Source of the DNA: Paraspadella gotoi
Lineage: Eukaryota; Chaetognatha
Direction: 5' to 3'
Assembly (NCBI GenBank): GCA_051294375.1
Contig: CM119267.1
Span: 12,533,081 to 12,597,080 of the forward strand
DNA length: 64,000 bases
The notes under the pieces were generated by a model. It did no database searches, was not told the DNA's origin, and worked only from the letters and a program-made list of their open reading frames with translations. Both the position numbers and the translations under genes were made by a program. Shown in pieces: positions 1 to 10,800 of the stretch (positions within the stretch are counted from its first letter, which is position 1; every line of letters starts with the position of its first letter).

Positions 1-93
1 AAATATCACTTATGGTTTCGCACTAGAAATCCCGTGTCTATTTACTTATAAATGATAGAGGTCGGAATGCGCTGAATCAAGACAGATCGGCGA

Positions 94-124
<31 letters not shown>

Positions 125-349
125 GAGAAGAAAGAAAAGAATTTGTGAAAACCGTGCGAGAAAGCGGGAAACGGAAGATGTTAGAATAATAAAGGAAAGA
201 ATACTTAGAAGAAACGAAAGAATACAAATCTCCAAACAAAATTCTTAAATTTACTTTCTTCTTCTTCTCTCTCCTTACCTTCACCTGTCCTCAATCTGAC
301 CACTGTCCTTTTCTCAACCTTTGTTGGAAGCTTTTTCTCTCTCTCTCTT

Positions 350-389
<40 letters not shown>

Positions 390-429
390 ACTCAATATTA
401 AGAGAAAAATTTGTCTGATTAGTCAAACG

Positions 430-464
430 CTGATGAAGGCTTATACATAAAGCCGAAACATGTC
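430..464 (+). ncRNA. Hammerhead ribozyme motif (PLE type)
   Basis: CTGATGA, a 5-bp stem II (GGCTT/AAGCC), GAAACATGTC. It lies at the end of a PLE 3' fragment (about 240-520) that also has the usual (TC)n tract. Helix I pairing is weak, so activity is doubtful. Confidence 0.6.
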
Positions 465-1502
465 CCTATGTGAAATAAAAATCGTTGTAAATAAACAAAT
501 AAACTTTGTTTTTCTCTAAATCTACAAAAACAACAAAACGAAAGGAAATTAACACAAATTATATTTTAAATTAGATTTCTGAATTAGATTTTTTTAAAAA
601 AAACTACTGATTAAAAATATTTTTACCAGAGGTTTTTTTAATATATTCTTTTACCGGCCAATGTAGAATGATGGCAATATTGCTATTGTTAAGTTTTAAA
701 AAAATCTAGACATGAATATAGAAAATATTAATCAAAATATTTAGAAAATCAACCCCTTTTATAGAAGATTTTCACCATAAAGGATTTTTCCTGAATCTGA
801 CTACCGGTTGAAAACTCTTAGAATTCCAAAAACGACTAATCCACTTTATCATGATCGTATCATATTAAAATAACCACATAAAATATAAAGAAAAATTTTG
901 AGAGACCTTCAGACACCTCGCCAGAGGATTATTGAATTAGACGTCATTTGTTGAACAGGAACATACCTGTCACGTTTATATCATTTTCAAGGAAAAAAAT
1001 CCTTTTTCATTTCTATATAAAATCAGAGATGGATAATTTTCCCGTACAGAAGCAGTCTATTTATCCTGGCTTGTTTGATATCAAAATGTTAATGATTTGT
1101 AAAAAGAAAAAAAATGTGAGCTCTTCAGACGCAACATTGTTGGAATCGAGCGTTTTTACATCTATTTTTTACCGGAATTTTCCCCAGGGGCGTTTATAAA
1201 GTTTAGTAGTCAAATTCGAAAGAAAATCTCCGTTGAAAAAATCTTCCTTAACTTCTAGGAGCGAGGTAGACTCCTAGCAAAAAGTAATTCTGGTGTATTG
1301 AAAAGAGAATTGCCACCCCAGAAAGAAAGAATGAAATAAAGAAAGAAATAAAGAGACAGAGTGAGAGAGAGAGAAAGAGAGAAAAAGAGAGAAAAAGAGA
1401 AAGAGAGAAGAAAACAAGAAAAACCCCAAAAACGTGACAGAGAGGAAGAGGATGGACGATTCTTTGACGTCGGCTTCCTTGGGGCTTCGGATCGCGTGAG
1501 TG

Positions 1503-1503
<1 letters not shown>

Positions 1504-1553
<50 letters not shown>
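1504..1553. repeat. (GA)n microsatellite
   Basis: About 25 perfect GA units. The frames translated through it are not genes. Confidence 0.9.
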
Positions 1554-1557
<4 letters not shown>

Positions 1558-2248
1558 AAGGAGTGAGGCGTGGGGAAACATAATGATAAAAAGAAACGGG
1601 CAAAGTGTAGGCGTGTCACGGGAGAAGCAACTGAATTTTTTTTTGTCCGGTAGAGCCGAATTCGGGCTGTGAATTTTTTTTGGGGGGATGACTCTACTGA
1701 CAGAGAATCAGCGCCAGCGAAAATACAATTTAATATGACGTGAAAAATGTAGAGTAATGGCTAATTGATATATAACTGATAACTACTAAATAACTTATAA
1801 AAAAAGATAGTATCTCTGAAAAAATCCCTTTTATTCACCAAGAAGGCAATTTTATAGTAATAATATTAATATATTAATAAAAAAAATATTAATTATATAA
1901 AAAAATTCGTGAAAATGAGATGCGGAAAGCCAAAAACAAACAGCGGTAACCGAAAAGCATAAAGCGCGCGCTCCATTCTTGATCGCTGGCGTTCGTTCAA
2001 ATTTTGACCGCTCGAGGTCGCTCGGTGACGAACTGAATTCAACGACAGTCTGCATTCTGAAAAAAATAACTTGAATGTATTCAGTGTATACATAAATAAA
2101 TTTAAAATAATTCAAAAATAGGAGGGATTTACATAGTTGGATCTCGGACGTCCGCTCGGATAAAATCTTACAACCATTTCATCATACTTAAGCGACTTAC
2201 GACAGGTCTCTCTCTCTGAACCCTCACCTGACCTTACCTTACCTTATC

Positions 2249-2527
2249 TCAAGTAAGACGGTTCCATCGGAGTTCTAGAAAATTGGTGACGACGGCGATC
2301 ATCATTAGCGTGGACACGACGATCGCCGCGAGGGCGACGATCTTCAACGAGTCCCACTTCATTTTTTGGACGGGATACTTGGGCAACCGGAGCAACGGAG
2401 TCTCGAGTGTCGGCAAAAAGCAGACGATTTCGACATCGCTGAGAGATGAGACGTCGATTGATCGATCCATTGATTTCTCCATCGCTTCCTCGCTTTCCCC
2501 GAGACTTTTATTTTTCGCTTTGATCAT
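2249..2527 (-). CDS. Candidate small single-pass membrane protein or first exon
   Basis: A 92-codon open frame, clearly richer in G+C than its surroundings. The first 55 residues are charged and polar (EEAMEKSMDR), followed by a KMKW anchor and a hydrophobic segment at about 62-82 (VALAAIVVSTLMMIAVV), as in a type II membrane protein. The frame ends at TGA (2249-2251), just before AAG|GTAAGG, a good donor sequence that lies after the stop. It lies about 0.9 kb 3' of the Dispatched-like gene on the same strand. I do not recognise it. It may be a complete tiny gene, the first exon of a gene continuing leftward with a base error, or chance. Confidence 0.35.
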   Translation of the reverse strand: MIKAKNKSLGESEEAMEKSMDRSIDVSSLSDVEIVCFLPTLETPLLRLPKYPVQKMKWDSLKIVALAAIVVSTLMMIAVVTNFLELRWNRLT

Positions 2528-3126
2528 TGAATAATATTTTTGACGCGAAGAGAAAAAAAAATTTTAAGAGGATTCGACCAAAAAGGAATAAAACCAGATG
2601 GACGAGGTTTTAATTTTTTTTTTCGATTCGTCTTACGTAATAGAATGTGGTCGCTATAACTTCAAGTCGTTTTGTTACCTATACGTCTCCGACGCTTTCC
2701 GTGGTTGAATATCAAAAAAGATAATTGACAGAAAGTTAAGTAACCAGTCTGAAATGTTGTTTCTATCGGAAAATGTTTATCCTGTAAATGGAAAATTTTC
2801 CTTTTCCTGCATTTGAAACTATAATTTTTCTTTCTCTTTCAATTTCGTCTGTTATATTTTGAATTATATTTCATTAAACTTTGTCTAAATTTAATTTCAA
2901 ATATTTTTTAAGTTTGAACACAAAAAGGCTTTCTATCTATCTTTATCTTCCTCTCTCCCTCTCTCTCTCCCTCTCTCTCCCTCTCAAAGAAATTACTAAA
3001 AATCGATTTCGGTACTGACAGTTTTTTTTTATTCTTCATACTACTTCATACTACTACATATTACATATTATTTATGATATTTTAAAGTATGATAGCTTGC
3101 TTGAATCAGAAATAGCCATATTTTTA

Positions 3127-3300
3127 TATTATGAAATTGGTACAACCAATATAAAAATTATCCATTCATTTAATAAATAAGCTATCTTGCCCCTGACTTT
3201 GGACAGGCTTTGGTGGTTTAAGGCCTCCATCACTCTTACAAGATAATGACATAGCAGGTCCCTGCAAGCTTTCAAGAAAGAAGCTTTCATTAAAGAACAT
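3127..3300. repeat. Dispersed repeat, copy 1 (inverted to 5735-5870)
   Basis: GCTATCTTGCCCCTGACTT and the following 90 bases recur in reverse complement at 5735-5835. Its outer end TATTGGTTGTACCAATTTCA recurs at 31140 and 53070. It lies just past the stop codon of the Dispatched-like gene. Confidence 0.5.
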
Positions 3301-3421
3301 CAGTACAGAAATAAACACCAATGTAAAAAAATATATATATATATTTGATATTGACCTTCGCATCAAAGTATTAGATCTACAACAAACTAAAAATTTAAAG
3401 CCAGCGCACACAAGTCTGTCT

Positions 3422-4217
3422 TCAATACTTTCCTTCGCCACTGGCGAAGGCTTTGTTATCGAACGAGGGGGCGCCGGTTTCGACGCCAGGCGTCGGCGGC
3501 GCCGCGATCTTCTTCCGCTTGAAAATGGACGGGCCGCAGCAAGAAACGTCGCAGCAGCTGGAATCGTTTTCGGGGCCTGTTGGCGGAAATATATATAATA
3601 ATTTTATGTTAGTATAGTCGTCGGAGCACAAAGTTAACTTACCAAAGAGGCCGAGCAAAGCTGCTTGAAAGGTGAGGGTGAATAAGTTGGCGAATCCGAC
3701 GATGGAGAAGATGAATGAACCGAACTGAACGAAGAACTGAATCTGGGCGAAGAACATAAAGAAAGCAGCTCCACCCGTCGTCACCGCTCCTGAGTTATGA
3801 CAGGATGGAGCGAATTACTGCATTGAATGAATGAATTTTAAAAAAAATAGTTAAATCATAAAAAATTAAAAAAAAGAATATAGATATGAAGACAAAAATA
3901 AATGAATAAAGGACTAAAGAAACGAATAAATAAATACAAATAAGTATTAAGAGAATGTTGATAAATAAATGAAGGAAAAAGAGAAAAAAAACAAATTATA
4001 AAAAAAATATAGATAGAAAGATAAAAAAAATGAATATAGGACTAAAGAAATGAATAAATAAATAAAATAAATAAAATAAAATAAATTTTGTTAGAGAATT
4101 GACAAAGTTTTTTTTTTGCAACGAATTTTATTTATAATTTGAACACAACATGTTTCGACTTGTTTTACAAGCCTTCATCAGCGTTTTGACAGATTTGGTT
4201 TGAAATTTGTGCATGAG

Positions 4218-4270
<53 letters not shown>

Positions 4271-6274
4271 GAAGACGGAGAGAGAATAGGGTAAAAGTTT
4301 TCCAACAAAGTGGTGTGACAGAATAGTGGTCGGATGAGAGGACAGGTCAAGGTGAGGACAGATTGAATAAGTTGTGAAAAAGAAGTGAAACTTAGAGAGA
4401 GAGAGAGAGAGAGAGAACAGGGATAAAATTGTGCAATGTATAACAAAGATAAATGCTTTGAAACTAAAATTAGTGAAATTTAACAATTGTCTAATGGATA
4501 AATAGTTAACTGAGGGATAGAAAGTGAAAAATGATATGAAATTTGTGAAAAATGAAATATGAGAATTTTTAAGTGTTAAGTAAGTGATTAAAATGAAATT
4601 TAAGGAGTAAGAAAGAGTTCAAAATGAGCTGGCCCCCCTTGGTTTATGCAAATGAAGGGTATGGACGATGGTGACCGGTCATTGGCGCGTCAGTGGCTGA
4701 GAGGAGAGTGCGCCTGAACCGGTAAATTCTGCACCGGGGATTGTACCAGGCGGAAAAATTCCCAATGCCACTCTTATGTCTCTTTGACCTGATACGCCTG
4801 CCAGCTGCCCTCTTCTCGCCTGCTGGCGAGGTGGGCGATTGTCCATTTTTGCCGCTTTTGCGACAGGAATGATTGACTCCTCTCCTTCCTCCTGAAGCTG
4901 TCGTTTTGGGCGGTGCTCAGTCCACAGAGAGAGGGGCTGAGTTGCTGCATTTGAAGGAGAGGCATCATTTGCCCATTGCCTGCGTAAGGGTCTCCGCCTG
5001 TCTCATTGAGTGGAGACAGGGGAATCATTGTGCGGGCGTGGTGGCGGCGGGGCCTCCACCACGCTTGGAGGGAGGTCGAATCGTCCTCCATCGGCTTTGA
5101 TGTAGACTGCCTCTCTAATACCTCTTGAGAACCAGTTTGGGTTATAGGACAGCACAAGACAGTCTGAACCTGTGAAAAAATGGCCTGTTTCTGCTGAATG
5201 CTCAGCTATTGCGGACAAGTAGTGACCTCGGGCGTCACAGTAAGGCTTTTTGTGTTGCTGGAAACGATCTGTAAGAGATTTGCCTGCTGTACAGGCTTGG
5301 TTACCCGCTCATCTGACCACTATTCTGTCTCACCACTTTGTTGAAAAACTTTTACCCTATTCTCTCTCTCTCTCTCCCTTCTTATGTACAAATTTCAAAC
5401 CAATCTGTCAAAACGCTGATGAAGGCTTGTAAAACAAGTCGAAACATGTCTGTTCATTTATAAATAAAATTCGTTGCAAACAAAAACTTTATCAATTCTC
5501 TAATCACTTCTAACAACGAAAAAGAAAGGATTACTTCAATAAATTTCATAAAATTCAGCTCCTTGTATTTTGATGTAAGTGCGGAGTACGATATCGTATT
5601 TCCCGATCTAATACTTGAGCGAGTGGTCTTTTCATACAATTGAAACATTTTTTTAAATTTATACCACTTCATTGGAAAAGAAGCAGGGGTACTCTGGGAC
5701 GTGAATAAATAAGACTTGAGGAGAGTCGTTGATTGAAAGCTCTTCAGGGACTGCTATGTGCATTATCTTGTAAGAAGTGATGGAGGTCTTAAACCACCCA
5801 AGCCTGTCCTAAGTCAGGGGCAAGATAGCTTTTTTATTAATTGAATGGATAATTTTTTATTGGAAAAAGATAAAAAAAAAGAGAGAAGATAAAAATTTAT
5901 TAAATAAATAAATAATAAAATTAATAAATAAATAGATAAATAAATAAATAAATAAATACATAAATGAATAAATAAAAGTTTTTAACCTGATAATATAGAG
6001 ATGCCGATGTGGCCCAAAGCGTCCTTGAGTCGTTCCTCTCGCCCGTGCCTCTTCGAGAGGTTGTAAGCCTCCGCCAAGTGAATCGTGTAGTCGACGGCTA
6101 GACCCACCAGGAAACAGAGGTTCAGACCTTCCAGGAGTCCTAAGGGAGGAAGATTTGTGAGGGAGGAAGTTGCGAGGGGAAATATACGGAGAAACCTGGC
6201 GATACATAATTACACATGGCGACAATCTTCTGCAGTCGTGTTTTGTCATCATAAGGAAAAGCCGTGTGCTTAAT

Positions 6275-6361
<87 letters not shown>

Positions 6362-6517
6362 TACCCAGATACCACCGGGAGAGCGGAATGATGACCAAGA
6401 CGCAGACGACGATTGGGACGATGGTGACCAACATGATGACTGAGATGGGAGACTGAGCGTCACCAAAGAGCACCATGCCGAAGGCAACCGCCAGTCCGAC
6501 CACGATGCCCAAAATGG
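3422..6517 (-). CDS. Dispatched-like exons 22-25: TM8-TM12 and cytoplasmic tail
   Basis: Exons 6365-6517, 5987-6139, 3643-3789 and 3422-3576 encode residues 1040-1241. Exon 22 holds TM8 and TM9. Exon 23 begins GLLEGLN and carries VGLAVDYTIH (1102-1111), the second acidic RND motif in TM10. Exon 24 holds TM11-TM12. Exon 25 encodes the tail with paired cysteines (SCC, SCC), a basic KRKK run and the stop TGA at 3422-3424. All four junctions are phase 1. The 2.2-kb intron between exons 23 and 24 has been enlarged by a Penelope-like element (about 4090-5510) and a dispersed repeat. Confidence 0.87.
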
Positions 6518-7776
6518 CTGCAAAGACAAATTAAAAAACAATTTTGGGAGAATAACAGTGACCTTCTCATTGTAACTTGTTTATTAATTATTACATCCAT
6601 CGTCTTATACATGTATACAGGTAACATATATTTACATAAACACCAGTGTTTGGGTTTCAAGTAGGCTTCTAATAGGTTTCCAAATAGGATGCCAAATAAA
6701 TTATGTTTCGCATGGATGCCCATTTATTTGCTGCAGGTCATGATACATTAAATCGGACTTTAATACCTTATATACTATATAATATTATATATTATCAGGA
6801 TAGTCTTTAATCCATTGGCAATTATATTCATGCCGCTCATCACCTTGATCGACGACGGTCTTCGTCTGCATGATCGACTCTCCATAATTGCAGTAGACCA
6901 GCCCGCGCTTGAGTCCTTCCACATCGCCGAAGGATCGAGCGAACTCCTCGTCCCAATTGTTAATCAGCTCGAGTCCCAGTTCTTAAAGGTAAACAAAAAT
7001 AAAACAACAAAGATGGGACAAATTCTGCAAAACGCAAAACTATTTTAACGAACGAATTCCTATTTAAAATTAAAAAAAATAATCATATTCTAAATTTGTT
7101 TACCGAGTCCGATGGAGCGAGCGACATGTTGAGTGGTGGCGCTGATACGGAAAGACTCGATGTTGTGCGGCTTATTAGGACTGAGTTGAAAAAAAAATTA
7201 GATAAAGTCCACCATAGCTACCTAAATCGATCGTGCAATGATAAAAAAATGTGGAGACAAATTGTAAAATGGCGAATGTCGAACCTGAATCTGACACCTG
7301 GCGTGTCATACCGACGCAAATTCATCCAGCGGACGGCGCTGTCGAAAGGACGGTCGGATTGGGAGAGATGGAACGCCTGAGGGATGGACTTTATTGGTGG
7401 ATCTGCAGGAAACATCTTAAATACAATAAAATACAATACTAAAGAAGTCAACTAAAAATTAACTTGTGTCAAAAAAAAAACTTCTCCAGACTTTACAGGT
7501 CATCATAAAACAAATAAAGCCAATTCTTTACTAGAACCTTTTCCTCCATCCTTTACTAAAAGCCATAACACTCACTTTGTTGTCGTTGACGTTCTTCTCG
7601 ACGAAACACTTCCACATCTCCGCCGAGATCGGGAACACGTGGTCTACGTCGGCGTCAACGCCGCACTTTCGCATCGGCTCCAGATAAAAATCGTTGAGGT
7701 TCTCGACGAAGCATTGCACGTCGTTATCGATCGTGTTGTTTGAGGGTTGGTTCTGGGGGAAGAGAGGAGAGAGAGA

Positions 7777-7854
<78 letters not shown>

Positions 7855-10800
7855 GTAATACATATACATTAAGGCGGGTCAAAATTGATAACTTTTTATC
7901 ATTAAGAGTTCTGTAATATAAAATTCATTTGTCCATCATATACTTAATCATTATTTACTATTATTATTTACTAATTACTATTAACTATTAACTATTATTT
8001 ACTATTAAGCTCAGGAACTGCTTAATAGTGCTTATATTGAACGGTTCTGTCACTAACACATAATAAGAATTACTGTTTCTTCACTATCACTTTTATAACT
8101 AGTGAAGCACAGTATAACATTGAAGCATTTAAATAATTATCAATGCATAGGCAATGAAAAAAAATTTTTGTAAAAATATTATTTTGTAAAAACGGATTCA
8201 GATAGCCCATAAAAAGTTGTCTAAACAAAGTATAATGCGTTTTTCAATATTTCTATGATAAGTGGGTCAAATAATGGAAAAACTCTTTAAAATCATCATC
8301 ATCATCGTCTTGCCATAATTGTTATAGTTTTTGCTAATTTTAAGCAATAAAACAAAAAAAATTGGAAATCTTGTTGTAATATTTTTTTTTTCAATCTCTA
8401 CCCGAATCCGTTTTTTAAAATTCTGATTTTGAAAAAAAAAATTCATGATTTATAGTAATACGATAAACTTTCAATGCTTCTATGTTATTAACTATATATA
8501 AAATCTTAAATTTTTTTTAAATTTCGTTATTCCACAGGGATGTTTTAACGTTATTTATATTACAGAACTCTTAGTTTTTACTTTGTTCAGCGTTAATATA
8601 CATATACATACATACTTACATATAATGTCATTGATTTAACTGGTATTAATAGCATAAAAATTATGTTTAAACGTGATGCCATCTCACCCTTCTCGAATTG
8701 GCAGATAAAGGCGCTCTCGTGGTCGCAATTCCATTCGTTCCACCTGCCATTTTCATCCACATTGACGCAACTATTCCATCTCCACGCGTCAGGTTGTCCG
8801 TCTGCCCAGTTGGTCCACGTTTGATTCCCCGCGGCGACGTTCCCGTCAAAGGTGCGCAGTTGCTTGTCGACTTTTCGAACGCCGATCCAAGAATCGTCGC
8901 GGATGAGCGACTCGACGGCACGAGAGGTCGCCCCGTCATTGACGACCGCGAGGCGGCCGCCATCTTGCATGCAGCGAGCGGCAGCAGCCTCGAAGTCGAC
9001 TTGGCTTCGGTGGCGCTGGTAGAAGCGGCCGTCGGATCCGCGGAGGAGTTTGGACGGGGGCGGGACTAGGGTGATGAAGGAATGATGAAGAAAAAATTCT
9101 TTTGAAATAAAATTCAATACCTAATTATTTTTTAAATCGTCACCCCCGTTTTTCTTTCAGCATTAAATTCATTATTTTTTTTAGCAGTCTTGTTTCCGTT
9201 GCGTTAGTATTACTTGCTGACAACGGCATCTACTTATTCCATTGACCCTCTCCCCTTACCAGTGGCCAGCTTGAGCCGCTCTTTTTCTTCTCCTTGAGCG
9301 AGTTTTAGTCTACGACAGGCCTTCCACAAGGCCACTTGCGACTTGGGCTCGTTTACGTCCAACTCTTTGTCGATGACTTTCTTCCCTTTGCACTCTTCAC
9401 GGTTTTTGAGGACGGACTTGGTATTGCACTCCGATCTACAAATTACAAAGCGATAAATACGTAACAAATATTAAATAGGTTTGTAACTCTTGACGTGCAT
9501 AACTAGTTATGCGAATTTCTCATAATTTTTCGGCTCAGACTATTGAACGACGCAATCGTCCCAGTTCTTGACATTAACCCACCTGTCTTGCTCCTTCAAC
9601 CCAAACAGAATGTACATTTTGACTTTTCGATCTCCGTCGTTGACGAGAAATCTTTGATTCTCCATCATCAAGTGCTGCTGCAGATAGTGACCGTCGCGAA
9701 AAATCTGAAGGAAAACCGAAATGTCGTGAAAACATAAAGATATGGTTGTACATCTTTGAAGTTTATCTGCATCGAATGATAACCATGACAAAAATGAAGA
9801 CAAAAGTGAAAACAAAAATGAAAACAAAAACAAAAAAAGGTACCTGTAAATAATTTTCGGGCGGAGGTCGCATCATAGTGGCTATGACTGCGATGGCGCC
9901 GACCATCAAAACGATCGGAATCACGATGAGAACCCAGCGGAATTTACGGTGAGTCGCCATCTTGAAAATCGGACCTAAGCCCATATAAGATCATAAAATA
10001 AGAAGGAAAAAGAATACTACAGTGCCCAAGCTCTTTCAACAACAAACTAATATTGCAAATTCCGACAAGAAGTCAGACAAAAATTATATTCAACCAACCT
10101 TGCATAAATTCAACCACTTTTTGATTTATGTCGAAGTATTTTTTCTGAGCTTGGGCGCCATTCTGCTCCGTCACCGCGTTGCTGCGAGGAAAAATATGAA
10201 AAAAAAATTCTAAAAACAAATCGAGAACAAACGAGAAAGCGACTTACGTTTTAGTCGAGCAGCAGCAAAGGCAATGGAACTGCGAAGAAAAAAAGTTGTT
10301 AACAAAATCATGTTTTAAAAAAGAGAAGAGAATACCAATATCAACCTGAGAAAAGTATTTGTGATGCAAAATGACGGCGGCGGGCAAAAGGGTCAAGACC
10401 GACAAGTAGTTAATGACGATGACGCAAGCCGTGAAGACGCCGAAGGACTCGACCGACAACATCGGACATAAAGCCGACACGATGAAGGCCGCCACTGAAG
10501 TCAGAGTCGTCACCATCATCGACTTTCCGGCTCTGTGAAGATATCAAGTTTAAAGCCGAAGCAAGTCACACAGTTGCTTTATTATTACTGGTGCACCTCT
10601 GGTAGCACTCGGCGAGCCTGTCGGCCAAACTGTCGAACGACTTCTTCTCCAAATATTTCCACGTATCGATGAAGACAAAAATATCGTCTGCACCGATGCC
10701 GAGAGCCAAAAATAGCGCCAAAACTTGAAATACGCCGATGTATTTGTAGCCGAGAACGACATTATAGAACAGATTCGCTGATGGAGACACGGGAATGATT

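Larger units (their letters stand above)
4090..5510 (-). mobile_element. Penelope-like element with inverted hammerhead-bearing ends
   Basis: The two ends are inverted copies of the same terminal segment. Left: 4090-4182 with GCAACGAATTTTATTTATAA next to a hammerhead motif on the minus strand. Right: 5416-5505 with the reverse complement and a plus-strand hammerhead. Between them lie the degraded ORF and a 3' region with (GA)n tracts. An end in inverted orientation is a known feature of Penelope-like elements. The insertion lies inside an intron, so it should be removed by splicing. Confidence 0.65.

Noticed and set aside
1248-1619. Overlapping Ser/Leu-rich minus-strand frames
   Set aside because: Translation of a (GA)n tract and its flanks, with no splice or start support.
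1900-2056. Possible minus-strand exon after a TTTTTTTCAG acceptor (MQTVVEFSSSPSD...)
   Set aside because: Somewhat CpG-rich and open, but there is no good donor or stop near the end of the GC-richer part and no partner exon.
8698-9069. A 123-codon plus-strand frame across the lectin exon
   Set aside because: Shadow of the minus-strand lectin domain, whose motifs and splice phases are clear.
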